This document shows, in pieces, positions 54,468-63,027 of a stretch of 64,000 nucleotides of DNA (positions are counted from its first letter, which is position 1; each line of letters starts with the position of its first letter). Location of the stretch: NCBI GenBank assembly GCA_902774285.1, contig CACYHO010000001.1, forward strand, positions 464,958-528,957, read 5' to 3'. The position numbers were made by a program, and so were the translations under genes. The notes under the pieces were generated by a model. That model had not been told where the DNA came from, made no database searches, and saw only the letters and a list, made by a program, of their open reading frames with translations. This DNA comes from an uncultured Pseudomonadota bacterium. GTDB lineage: Bacteria; Pseudomonadota; Alphaproteobacteria; Rs-D84.

Positions 54468-54499
54468 ATAATGTTAATAAATACCTATTTTAACATTAT
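54468..54499. repeat. 10-bp perfect inverted repeat after toxin gene
   Basis: ATAATGTTAA (54468-54477) is inverted at 54490-54499 with a 12-base loop. There is no T run, so it is either a weak terminator or a recombination-related site. Confidence 0.5.
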
Positions 54500-54556
54500 A
54501 TATGTAATATGCAAAAATCTAGGATTTCAAATTTTGATAAAAAATTAGCGATAAAA

Positions 54557-54621
54557 TTGGTAGGATTATTAACCATAATTAACAGAAATTAATCAATTTA
54601 GTTGGATTCCAGTAGGATTTT
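54557..54621. promoter_or_regulatory. right-end arm-type sites
   Basis: TTGGTAGGATT (54557-54567) and AGTTGGATTCCAGTAGGATT (54600-54619) repeat the motif found at 33633-33652 near the integrase. Their occurrence beside both att candidates supports a single element. Confidence 0.45.
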
Positions 54622-54656
54622 AAAAAGGGCTTCAAAACAAAAAGTCTTGAAAGCCC
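54622..54656 (-). terminator. terminator of tRNA-Asn
   Basis: On the minus strand GGGCTTTCAA pairs with TTGAAGCCC and is followed by TTTTT. It starts 9 bases after the tRNA end. Confidence 0.65.
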
Positions 54657-54664
54657 CGGAAATC

Positions 54665-54740
54665 TGGCTCGGGCAGTTGGATTCGAACCAACGACATACG
54701 GATTAACAGTCCGTTGTTCTACCGACTGAACTATGCCCGA
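54665..54740 (-). tRNA. tRNA-Asn (anticodon GTT), integration target
   Basis: The acceptor stem TCGGGCA pairs with TGCCCGA. The anticodon stem ACGGA/TCCGT encloses CTGTTAA, giving GTT. The T-arm GTTGG/CCAAC is intact and CCA is encoded (54667-54665). Bases 54695-54710 are repeated at 33441-33456, so this gene is the probable attachment site. Confidence 0.95.
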
Positions 54741-54888
54741 ATAGCAAGGAATATAATATACCTGTTTGATTTATAAGTCAAGTGTTTTTATTAAACTTTT
54801 GACGGTAAAAATTGGTTGATTTTTGCATGTGTTCGAATCGTTTGTGGTATGTTAAAACTTAAGTGCGTTTTAATATTTTTAATATTGT

Positions 54889-54965
54889 TTTCTAATTATA
54901 ATAGAAACGGTTGCAATATAATATTAAATATGATAATATTCCGATGTGAATCTAATTAGAAACGG
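54889..54965 (+). promoter_or_regulatory. promoter and operators of the small HTH gene
   Basis: TTGCAA (54911-54916), a 17-base spacer and TAATAT (54934-54939) form the promoter. TTTCTAATTATAATAGAAA (54889-54907) lies upstream, and the nine bases TAGAAACGG occur at 54902-54910 and 54957-54965, flanking the promoter. The first site resembles the palindromes at 33683-33738. Autoregulation is likely. Confidence 0.5.
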
Positions 54966-54976
54966 AGGTTTAGATC

Positions 54977-55222
54977 ATGACACATGCTCAAGTATGGCAA
55001 GCAATAGAAATGTTCGCGCACGAACGAGGGTTTACTTGTTCGGGGTTGGCGCGTCGCAGTGGACTTAATGCAACAACGTTCAACAAAAGCAAAAGGTTTT
55101 CGTCAAACGGTCGTCCACGTTGGGTTTCTTTGGAAAGTATTGCAAAGATAATACATTTTGCGAATATATCAGCCACAGATTTTTTCAAATACGTTGATGC
55201 GGCACCTAAAAAGATGAAATAG
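54977..55222 (+). CDS. small HTH regulator, paralogue of the gene at 31440
   Basis: This 81-residue protein starts at ATG 54977 with ACGGAGG before it. The repressor-type helix-turn-helix spans about residues 15-60 (F-T-C-S-G-L-A-R-R-S-G-L-N-A-T-T-F-N-K, then S-L-E-S-I-A-K-I). It resembles the 83-residue protein encoded at 31440-31691 along its whole length. Flanking operator-like repeats suggest it controls itself. Whether it also acts on the element's left end is a guess from shared palindromes. Confidence 0.82.
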   Translation: MTHAQVWQAIEMFAHERGFTCSGLARRSGLNATTFNKSKRFSSNGRPRWVSLESIAKIIHFANISATDFFKYVDAAPKKMK

Positions 55223-55250
55223 GTTGGAATCTATAAACCCAGATTTGATA

Positions 55251-55901
55251 TCAATAACAAATATTTTTTGATGATTGTTGTGCAATTAACCAATTTGGTT
55301 TTTCTGGAACAGAAAATTGTTTGTTGTCCCATTGCATTTTGAAATATCCTGCATTTGGCATTCCGCCACGTTCAAGTTTCCAATTTGTAAATTCTTGTAT
55401 TAAAACCTTTACAACACCACTATGTGATGCGATGCCTATGTTTTTTGCGGCGGTGTTTTTCATAATTTCCATCATTGTTTCAAGTATGCGTTTTTTGAAC
55501 ATATTGTAACTCTCACCTTTTTCAGGGATAAAATCATCATCTTTAATCAAAGCTCTGGGAACGTATACAATATCAGAACTTAAATTCAAAGGTGTATCTT
55601 TTGGATCTTCTGTTAAACGAACAATATGCCCGCAGAAAGTGCCAAGATTCCATTCGGATAAACCGTTTTTAGGTATTACTTTTATATTGTTGTGTTGAGC
55701 AACTATTTTTGCTGTTTCCATCGCGCGTGAAAGTGGCGAAGAATATATACAATCCAATTTTATATATGACAATTTGTGTGCTAAATCTTGTGCTTGGGCA
55801 ATGCCATTAGCGTTCAATGGTATGTCCAGATAACCTTGCATACGTTTTTGAACATTGTAATCTGTTTCGCCGTGCCTGAAGATATAAATATTGCGTGCCA
55901 T
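55251..55901 (-). CDS. histidine phosphatase (phosphoglycerate mutase) family protein
   Basis: This 216-residue cytoplasmic protein has the catalytic R-H-G-E-T-D-Y-N (residues 9-16), then S-S-P-L-S-R-A-M-E-T-A and a second histidine in A-S-H-S-G-V-V. This is the family pattern shared by cofactor-dependent mutases and many small-molecule phosphatases. The substrate cannot be told. It is convergent with the HTH gene. Confidence 0.9.
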   Translation of the reverse strand: MARNIYIFRHGETDYNVQKRMQGYLDIPLNANGIAQAQDLAHKLSYIKLDCIYSSPLSRAMETAKIVAQHNNIKVIPKNGLSEWNLGTFCGHIVRLTEDPKDTPLNLSSDIVYVPRALIKDDDFIPEKGESYNMFKKRILETMMEIMKNTAAKNIGIASHSGVVKVLIQEFTNWKLERGGMPNAGYFKMQWDNKQFSVPEKPNWLIAQQSSKNICY

Positions 55902-56221
55902 AGAAAAAACTCTCTTTGGTTTATTTGTTTCAAAGCCATATCAAAAGCATTTGTACCGTCTTTGCATTTTATATCAGGTTTATAACCGTGTAATTCAAAA
56001 TTATCATATTCCAATATTCTGTATAACATACCAGTTCTGATAATCAATTTACTTATCGGCAGGTATGTTTGTGCCACATGGCCAATAATATCACAAAATG
56101 GGAATATAAACAAATCATAAAGTCAAAATTTGATAGGTTTGTTTTTTTAAAAAATGCTTTTCAAATTATTTTTATTTTGCTAGGATAAAATTCAGAAGTA
56201 GATAATGTAAGAGGGGCCCTT
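55902..56221. other. intergenic region before tolC
   Basis: A minus-strand frame (56113 down to 55814) overlaps the phosphatase gene by 88 bases and has no ribosome site. It could be a gene remnant, but I cannot support it. The right end holds AT-rich DNA and the tolC ribosome site AAGAGGGG. No clear promoter hexamer pair is seen. Confidence 0.4.
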
Positions 56222-57568
56222 ATGAAATTTTATATAGCATTTATTGCTGGAATGATTCCTTGGTTGGCATTTGGCGCTGACGATTGTGCGACAATGCGTC
56301 AGGTTCCGGAAGGCGTTCAATCTTTGCAAGATGTGATTAATTTAGGCCTTTGTCGTAATCCACAAACAGCAGCAGCGTATGCGGCATTGCGTTCCAGTCA
56401 TTTTAATAAAAATGCGGCATATGCAAATTATTTGCCGTCTGTATCTGCTGGCGTGAATGCTAATAAAAATTTTTCACAGAGCAAAGATACCAAGAATCCA
56501 AATTATGATTGGAGTTATGGTGGTTCTATTTCAGCATCTTATTTGATTTTTGATTTTGGAAAACGTGAATCTGATTTTGCACAAACGTTGGCAACATATC
56601 GTGCGGCAGGTTTTGATTACAGTGAAACAGTTCAAAATTTTGTTTATGGTTTGGTTGGTGCATATTATGAATTGTTAAATGCAGATGCCGATGTTAAAGC
56701 TGCAGAATCTGCATTAAAGGTTGCCCAAACCGCAAAAGATACTGCCGATAAAAAATACAAGGCTGGCGTTGTGGCAAAGGCTGACGTATATAAGGCGGAA
56801 ACAACACTTGCTTCGTCTCAGTTGGCATTGGAACGTTCCAAGAATAATCGTGAAATAACCAAGGGCACTTTGTTAACAAAACTTTCGTTCCCTGCGAACC
56901 AAGAAATAAAAATCGCAGATATGTCTTCATCATTTGGAAGTGAAGCAGAAAGCGAAAGTATCGATGAATTGATAAAAATTGCACGTGAAAAAAGACCTGA
57001 TTTGTTAAAAGCATCGGCGAACAAAGATGCGGCATGGCATAAAAGAAACGCTGCATTCTTGAAAAACTTACCATCAATTTCTGCCAGTGGCAGTGTCGGT
57101 TGGGGTGATGAAAATTTACCTGGTGTGTTTGAACTTGATTCAAATCGTATGAATGGTTCGATTGGTATTCGCGCATCAATGCCTTTGTTCGCAGGGTTCG
57201 CAAATGTATATGGTGTTCGTGCAGCAGAAGCAGATTTAGAACGTGCAGAATACAACGAACAACAAACAAAAAATGCGGCAATGATGGATGTGTTCACTGC
57301 GTATCAAAATTATAAAACCGCACAAACTGTTTTGAAACATACGGGTGCACTTCTTAAATCTGCAACAGAATCTGAACGTGTTACCGCCGGAATGTATAAA
57401 GTAGGGCGTGCCACAATGCTTGATTGGCAAACAGCTCAGGCTGAATTGATTAACGCACAAAAACAAAATAATGCTGCGAAATATGATTTGTTTGTAAAAC
57501 GTGCAGCGGTTGCGCTGGCAATCGGTGATATAAAATCTGAATTAGAAGGAATGAAAGATGAACAATAA
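56222..57568 (+). CDS. TolC-family outer membrane efflux protein
   Basis: This outer-membrane channel of a tripartite pump has a signal peptide (residues 1-18, ending A-F-G-A). Two homologous OEP halves follow, each with a long alpha-helical hairpin (A-A-E-S-A-L-K-V-A-Q-T-A-K and later Y-K-V-G-R-A-T-M-L-D-W-Q). At 448 residues it is of normal length. AAGAGGGG precedes the ATG. Its end overlaps the adaptor gene by 11 bases. Confidence 0.92.
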   Translation: MKFYIAFIAGMIPWLAFGADDCATMRQVPEGVQSLQDVINLGLCRNPQTAAAYAALRSSHFNKNAAYANYLPSVSAGVNANKNFSQSKDTKNPNYDWSYGGSISASYLIFDFGKRESDFAQTLATYRAAGFDYSETVQNFVYGLVGAYYELLNADADVKAAESALKVAQTAKDTADKKYKAGVVAKADVYKAETTLASSQLALERSKNNREITKGTLLTKLSFPANQEIKIADMSSSFGSEAESESIDELIKIAREKRPDLLKASANKDAAWHKRNAAFLKNLPSISASGSVGWGDENLPGVFELDSNRMNGSIGIRASMPLFAGFANVYGVRAAEADLERAEYNEQQTKNAAMMDVFTAYQNYKTAQTVLKHTGALLKSATESERVTAGMYKVGRATMLDWQTAQAELINAQKQNNAAKYDLFVKRAAVALAIGDIKSELEGMKDEQ

Positions 57569-58745
57569 GAGAAAAAATTGGTTCTTGCGTCATAAATGGT
57601 TGGTTATATTTTTAATCGCCGTTGTTGTTGTAGTATGTGCTTTGCACACCACGGGCAAAAAAGTAGCGGCAAAAAAGAATTATGTAACTATGGACGTTAC
57701 ACGTGGTGATATCTCACAAACTGTAACCGCCACTGGTGAAATTATGCCGTTGAACACGGTCAGTGTTGGTTCTCAGGTTTCTGGCACAATCGAAGAAATT
57801 TTTGTTGATTATAATTCAACTGTTAAGAAAGGTGACAAATTATTAACAATCGAACCATCGGTATTACAAGCTTCTGTTGATGAAGCCAAGGCTACGCTGG
57901 ACAGTGCTGTATCACAACGTAATTATGCTAAAAATGAATATAATCGTAATAAAACACTTTACAAAGATGGGTTTATAGCGCGTTCTGAAATGGAACAATC
58001 ACAAACACAATATGAACAGTCTGAATCTTCTGTTATTCGTGCGCAATCTCAATATGACAAAGCGGTAACTAATTTGGGATACGCAACGATTATATCACCA
58101 GTTGATGGAACTGTTATTTCAAGAAAGGTGGACAAAGGTCAAACTGTCGCGGCTTCGTTCCAAACACCTGATCTTTTTGAAATTGCCGAAGATTTAACAA
58201 AAATGCAAATTGAAACCGCGGTTTCAGAAGCAGATATTGGCGTTATCAAACAAGGACAACCTGTGACATTTACCGTTGATGCGTATTCTTCACAAACATT
58301 TGAAGGTTCTGTTCGTCAAATTCGTTTGTCGCCAACAATGACTTCAAATGTGGTTGTTTACACTGTTGTGATAGACGTGGATAACAGCGATTTGAAATTA
58401 ATGCCGGGTATGACAGCATTTGTAACAATTGTTGTAAATGCCGCTAAAGATACTTGGAAAGCAACTAATTCTGCATTTTTGTTGCGTAACTTTAACGGTA
58501 TTATTGATGTATCAAGTGAAGCCATCAATCCAACAAATCATTTAGCAATTCAAAGAAATGGCGAAATCATACTTGTTCCATATACAAAAGGAATTGCTAC
58601 TGCCACAGAAACACAAATCATATCTGATGAAATAAAGCAGGGCGATAAAATCGTTGTTGGTTATATCGGACAAGAATCTAAAAGTAAAAAATCTGGTAAT
58701 AATCGTGGTGGTATGATGGGCGGTCCTGGTGGTGGTCCGCGTTAA
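57558..58745 (+). CDS. macA: MacA-like periplasmic adaptor (HlyD/RND-MFP family)
   Basis: This 395-residue protein has one N-terminal membrane anchor (about 12-30). A lipoyl domain follows, with V-G-S-Q-V-S-G-T-I-E-E-I-F and its partner half S-P-V-D-G-T-V-I-S-R, around a coiled-coil hairpin. A beta-barrel domain comes next (Q-P-V-T-F-T-V-D-A-Y). It bridges the inner-membrane MacB-type transporter and TolC. The C-terminus is a short Gly/Met-rich tail (G-G-M-M-G-G-P-G-G-G-P-R), unusual for the family. Confidence 0.88.
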   Translation: MNNKRKNWFLRHKWLVIFLIAVVVVVCALHTTGKKVAAKKNYVTMDVTRGDISQTVTATGEIMPLNTVSVGSQVSGTIEEIFVDYNSTVKKGDKLLTIEPSVLQASVDEAKATLDSAVSQRNYAKNEYNRNKTLYKDGFIARSEMEQSQTQYEQSESSVIRAQSQYDKAVTNLGYATIISPVDGTVISRKVDKGQTVAASFQTPDLFEIAEDLTKMQIETAVSEADIGVIKQGQPVTFTVDAYSSQTFEGSVRQIRLSPTMTSNVVVYTVVIDVDNSDLKLMPGMTAFVTIVVNAAKDTWKATNSAFLLRNFNGIIDVSSEAINPTNHLAIQRNGEIILVPYTKGIATATETQIISDEIKQGDKIVVGYIGQESKSKKSGNNRGGMMGGPGGGPR

Positions 58746-58755
58746 GGGTAAAAAA

Positions 58756-59502
58756 ATGAAGCAAGCACCAATTATATCAATGAAAAAAATTTGTAAAAGT
58801 TTTCCGCTGGAAATCGGTGGTGAACAACAGGTTTTATTTGATATAACTTTTACAATAAACAGTGGTGAATTTGTTGCTATTATGGGCCCATCTGGTTCCG
58901 GTAAATCAACTTGTATGAATATTGTTGGGGCATTGGACAGCGCGACATCTGGGATATATGAATTATACGGCAAAGATATAACAACACTTTTACCAGATGA
59001 ATTGGCCACAATCAGAAATGAATATATCGGTTTTGTTTTTCAGAATTTTAATTTGTTACCAAAACGCAATATTTTGGACAATGTGATGTTGCCTTTGATG
59101 TATCGTGGTTTACCAATGGAAGAACGTTTGTCGCGTGCACGTGAAATGTTGAAATTGGTTGGACTTGAAAATTTTGAAACTTATTTGCCAACACAATTAT
59201 CGGGCGGTATGAAACAACGTGTCGCAATTGCGCGTGCATTGGCTGGCGATCCAAAATTAATATTGGCGGACGAACCGACTGGCGCACTTGATTCAAAAAT
59301 GGGTAATGAAATATTAAAGTTTTTCAAGAAATTAAACAAAGAACTTGGTATCACAATTGTTATGATTACACACGAATTTGAAATCGCTAAATATGCTAAT
59401 CGTGTGATTCATATTTATGATGGTCGTATTACCTATGATGGACCAATACCAAGAAACGAATCTGTGTTATTAAAATCGGAAAAAAAGGCGCATAAAAAAT
59501 GA
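58756..59502 (+). CDS. ABC transporter ATPase, MacB/LolD type
   Basis: This 248-residue ATPase starts at ATG 58756 with TAAGGG. It has Walker A G-P-S-G-S-G-K-S (about 46), signature L-S-G-G-M-K-Q-R, and Walker B with D-E-P-T-G-A-L-D, typical of the MacB/LolD class. Together with the permease encoded next it equals MacB, which is one polypeptide in E. coli but split here. The stop overlaps the permease start by 4 bases. Confidence 0.92.
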   Translation: MKQAPIISMKKICKSFPLEIGGEQQVLFDITFTINSGEFVAIMGPSGSGKSTCMNIVGALDSATSGIYELYGKDITTLLPDELATIRNEYIGFVFQNFNLLPKRNILDNVMLPLMYRGLPMEERLSRAREMLKLVGLENFETYLPTQLSGGMKQRVAIARALAGDPKLILADEPTGALDSKMGNEILKFFKKLNKELGITIVMITHEFEIAKYANRVIHIYDGRITYDGPIPRNESVLLKSEKKAHKK

Positions 59503-60716
59503 CATTTTATGACATTATGCATGAATCTTGGCTGTCTATATCTGGAAATAAAATGCGTTCATTTTTGACAGTGCTGGGTATTGTTATTGGTATTATGGCG
59601 GTTGTTATAATGGTTGCAGTTGGTGAAACTGTTCAACAATCTATCACAGATCAATTTTCATCACTTGGAACTAATACAATAATGATACGTGCAGGTGCAG
59701 CACAAAGTGGTGGTGTTCGTTCTGGAAATCGTATGACATTAACAATGGATGATGTTAAATATTTATCGCAATTACCAGATGTTGCGGCTGCAAGTCCTGT
59801 TGAAAACAGTGCAGCCCAGGTTGTATATGGAAATAAAAACTGGTCTACATCAATGGTTGGTGTATATCCAGGATACGCAACAGTTCAAAATATAGAAATG
59901 TCTTATGGGGCCTTTATTGATGAATCTGCTGTCCGTAATGCATCGACTTATGTTGTCATTGGCCCAGATACAGCCGAAGAGTTAGGTATGCCTAAAAATC
60001 CAGTTGGTGAAATTATTCGTGTCCGTAATACACCACTTACAGTTATCGGTGTAACCAAAGCAAAAGGTGATTCTGGTATGGGGTCCCAGGACGATATGTT
60101 AATTGTTCCAATAACAACATTGAAAAAACGTATCAATGGTTCGCGTTTCCCAAATTCTGTGGGGACAATTTCGTTGAAATTATATCAAGACGCAGATAAC
60201 AATATTGCGACAGATCAAATAACAGCACTGCTGCGTCAACGTCATAAATTAAAAGAAACTGATGCTGACGACTTTCAAATTACAGATATGAAACAAGTTA
60301 TGGAAACAATGTCCACTGTTACGGGTTATTTAACTTTGCTTTTAATAGCAATTGCAGCCGTTTCTTTGTTGGTTGGTTCAATTGGAATTATGAATATGAT
60401 GTTGGTGTCTGTTGCAGAACGTACACGTGAAATCGGTATTAGAAAGGCTATCGGCGCTCAAGAAAGTACAATCGTTACACAGTTCTTGTCTGAATCAATT
60501 TTGATTTCTTTCATCGGCTCAATGTTCGGGCTTGTTTTGGGTGTAGGTTTATCACAAGGGGTGGGACGCTTTGTATTGCATTACAATGTGCCATTTTCTG
60601 TATGGCCGGTTGTAGTGTCCATATCCGTTGCGGTTGTCGTTGGTTTGGTTTCTGGTGTTATGCCAGCTATTAAAGCGGCAAAATTGAATCCGATTGACAG
60701 TTTAAGATATGAATAA
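59499..60716 (+). CDS. MacB-type ABC permease (FtsX family)
   Basis: This 405-residue permease has one N-terminal transmembrane segment (about 18-42), a periplasmic MacB_PCD domain (about 45-265) and three C-terminal segments forming the FtsX domain. V-A-E-R-T-R-E-I-G-I-R-K-A-I-G-A is the coupling helix. With the ATPase, the adaptor and TolC it forms a complete MacAB-TolC pump for macrolides, peptides or toxins. Confidence 0.93.
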   Translation: MTFYDIMHESWLSISGNKMRSFLTVLGIVIGIMAVVIMVAVGETVQQSITDQFSSLGTNTIMIRAGAAQSGGVRSGNRMTLTMDDVKYLSQLPDVAAASPVENSAAQVVYGNKNWSTSMVGVYPGYATVQNIEMSYGAFIDESAVRNASTYVVIGPDTAEELGMPKNPVGEIIRVRNTPLTVIGVTKAKGDSGMGSQDDMLIVPITTLKKRINGSRFPNSVGTISLKLYQDADNNIATDQITALLRQRHKLKETDADDFQITDMKQVMETMSTVTGYLTLLLIAIAAVSLLVGSIGIMNMMLVSVAERTREIGIRKAIGAQESTIVTQFLSESILISFIGSMFGLVLGVGLSQGVGRFVLHYNVPFSVWPVVVSISVAVVVGLVSGVMPAIKAAKLNPIDSLRYE

Positions 60717-60719
60717 TTT

Positions 60720-61433
60720 CTAATCGTCATTAAAAACGCGTTTGTAAACATCAATTTTTTGGTTTGTCCAAACAAGGCTTGCAAACACAGGACATCTTGT
60801 GCATGGACAAGATTTACATATTTTCCCTGTTTTTAACATATTCAGCATCTTTTTTATTGACGCAGAACTAAAGGCTTTTTCCATACCCAAATTGAAAGCA
60901 TTAATTGGATGTTTTTTATCTGGATTTTGCCAGCATCCAAGCAATTCACCATTATAATTAAGCATTGGTTCGTTTAATAACTTCAAACAAGCAATATCTG
61001 TGATATCATCAGCCAAATTATAAAAAGCATAAGATGTGGGCGATATTTCATCTTGTGGTGAATGTTTAACCGTCACAATGATATTTATATCTGGCAAATC
61101 AGAATTGAATTCTTGTTTGTATTGGTTAAGCAGTTGGACATTATGCTTGTCTTCATAAATATTTATCAATATAACATTTTTATATTCAACCAATGCACGC
61201 AGGTTTTCTGTTGAGGTTTCACCAACTTCCCCGAATATAAGGTATATATTATTCAATGCGCAAAATTTAACCATTTCTGGAAATTCTGGCAAATCAAAAA
61301 TGGCTTTGCCAATAAAAGCAACACGACGGACAAACGGTGATTTTTGAATAAATTTTTTAAATTGTTCAAAATCCACAGGGTGTTCTGTAGATGCAATTAC
61401 AATATGATGAATATTTTCAGCGTTTACGAACAT
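60720..61433 (-). CDS. SPASM-like protein lacking a radical SAM core
   Basis: This 237-residue protein ends with a SPASM/twitch-like pattern: G-E-L-L-G-C-W near 165, then K-I-C-K-S-C-P-C-T-R-C-P, several cysteines that could bind an iron-sulfur cluster. The N-terminal half has the alternating alpha/beta look of a partial TIM barrel, but no C-x3-C-x2-C is present, so radical chemistry is unlikely. It overlaps the GT8 gene by 10 bases and is the last gene of the cluster. It may be a degenerate or binding-only member. Confidence 0.6.
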   Translation of the reverse strand: MFVNAENIHHIVIASTEHPVDFEQFKKFIQKSPFVRRVAFIGKAIFDLPEFPEMVKFCALNNIYLIFGEVGETSTENLRALVEYKNVILINIYEDKHNVQLLNQYKQEFNSDLPDINIIVTVKHSPQDEISPTSYAFYNLADDITDIACLKLLNEPMLNYNGELLGCWQNPDKKHPINAFNLGMEKAFSSASIKKMLNMLKTGKICKSCPCTRCPVFASLVWTNQKIDVYKRVFNDD

Positions 61434-62398
61434 GTTGTTTCTTCCAATTTTTTTTGTTTGAATATTTCGATAAAATTATATTTCGCTATATTTTTAGTAT
61501 AAACACACATATTAAATATGTAATATTTGCACTGATCTAAAACGTTCGATTTATCTAAAATCATAGAATGTTTTGTATGAAAACAGAAATTCTTTACGTC
61601 CATTATAAAATGCTCTATACGTATTCTTGTTCGTATAAATTTTGTCGGTATATAAGGCAGATATAATAAATCGAATTTAGATGAATATTTCCACATCCAT
61701 GGTTTGACTTCTGATAGAAAATGTAAAATAAAAGGGCGTTGTTCAATAACCACATAATGACGCGGCTCTATCATTTTATTGTAAAGATTTGATAAAGGTA
61801 AAATTTTATTGTTACAGACGACATTGATAGCATCTTGGTCAGGATATATAGCAATATCAGAATTATTATATAACCATTGAATACATTTCTGCGAAAAATC
61901 TTCTGCAATACATTTTTGTATATCAAATAAAATTACCCCAGAATTATAATAACAAGATGTATTCAAAACTTTCATACGTTTGTCCCATGAAAATTTATCT
62001 AACACCATTGCAAGCATTTTATTATCAGGTATTTCCATGTTAAAAAATTCATATAAATCGCGTATTACAAGTGTATCACCATCTATATACAAAATGCGTT
62101 TTAAATCTTTAAATATTTCTGGAATCATAATGCGGTAAAATATGGCTTTTGTCCAATATTGCATATCAAGTCCATGAAAATCAAATTCATACTTTGACAT
62201 ATCTACGAAATCAAAAGATAAGTTTGAATTTAAATATTTATCAATTAGTCTTTTGCGATACTTTTGTGACAAACCGGTAAACAAAACATGTATAACACAT
62301 TTGTGTGAAGAACTGTTTTTGTATACAGAATTCACCAGTGCCTTCAAAGGCAATTTATAATTTTTATCTGCGGCAATACATAAATGTATAGTGTCCAT
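61424..62398 (-). CDS. glycosyltransferase family 8 protein
   Basis: This 324-residue protein starts I-H-L-C-I-A-A-D-K-N-Y. It has the nucleotide-sugar/Mn site D-G-D (106-108) in Y-I-D-G-D-T-L-V, then N-S-G-V-I-L-F-D and D-Q-D-A-I-N, all typical of GT8 retaining transferases. It likely adds glucose or galactose to a lipooligosaccharide, glycan or peptide. The start codon shares one base with the stop of the GT2 gene. Confidence 0.88.
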   Translation of the reverse strand: MDTIHLCIAADKNYKLPLKALVNSVYKNSSSHKCVIHVLFTGLSQKYRKRLIDKYLNSNLSFDFVDMSKYEFDFHGLDMQYWTKAIFYRIMIPEIFKDLKRILYIDGDTLVIRDLYEFFNMEIPDNKMLAMVLDKFSWDKRMKVLNTSCYYNSGVILFDIQKCIAEDFSQKCIQWLYNNSDIAIYPDQDAINVVCNNKILPLSNLYNKMIEPRHYVVIEQRPFILHFLSEVKPWMWKYSSKFDLLYLPYIPTKFIRTRIRIEHFIMDVKNFCFHTKHSMILDKSNVLDQCKYYIFNMCVYTKNIAKYNFIEIFKQKKLEETTCS

Positions 62399-63027
62399 TA
62401 TTCCCCCACAAAATGTTTTTTTATTATTTTAACGTAATCAGATTTTTCACGCATTCCCATTGTGCGCCCCATATTAGATTCATGAATACGACGCATACAC
62501 AAAACATCATCAATTTCTTTTATTTTTAATCCATGTTTTTTTGCGCGTAACAACCATTCGTATCCATCACCGCAAAGTAAATCTTCATCAAACAACCCTA
62601 CTGTTTCAAAAGTAGATTTTTTAAACATTGCACATCCTGCGATAACACCGTGTGAAGAAGTCTTTGTTTCAACAACAATATCTTTACAATCTGGTGACAC
62701 AAAATCGCTTCTGCGGCCGATTATACCATCAAAATCACTAATATTATTAATAAGGATTGTGATGGCGTCTTTTTTCAATATATCATCAGCGTCCATAAAC
62801 ATTAAATAATCGCCAGTTGCGTTCTTTATACCAACATTTCTTGCAATAACAGGCCCGGAATGTTCAATGTTTATAACTTTATCAGTATATTTTTTTGCGA
62901 TTTGTTCGCTGTTATCAGTGGACGCATCATTAACAATTATTATTTCGATATTTTCGCCAAAAATACTGGATAAACATTCATCCAAATATTTTGCACCATT
63001 AAATACAGGTATTATTATCGAAATCAT
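62398..63027 (-). CDS. glycosyltransferase family 2 protein
   Basis: This 209-residue protein starts at ATG 63027 (M-I-S-I-I-I-P-V-F-N), whose ATGA overlaps the PqqD-like stop. The GT-A fold shows V-N-D-A-S-T-D-N-S and the metal-binding D-A-D-D in L-M-F-M-D-A-D-D. It is short for GT2 and has no membrane segment. It presumably acts with the GT8 enzyme. Confidence 0.9.
   Translation of the reverse strand: MISIIIPVFNGAKYLDECLSSIFGENIEIIIVNDASTDNSEQIAKKYTDKVINIEHSGPVIARNVGIKNATGDYLMFMDADDILKKDAITILINNISDFDGIIGRRSDFVSPDCKDIVVETKTSSHGVIAGCAMFKKSTFETVGLFDEDLLCGDGYEWLLRAKKHGLKIKEIDDVLCMRRIHESNMGRTMGMREKSDYVKIIKKHFVGE

Noticed and set aside
55814..56113. 99-residue minus-strand frame upstream of the histidine phosphatase
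   Set aside because: It overlaps the real gene by 88 bases and has no ribosome site. A gene remnant is possible but unproven.
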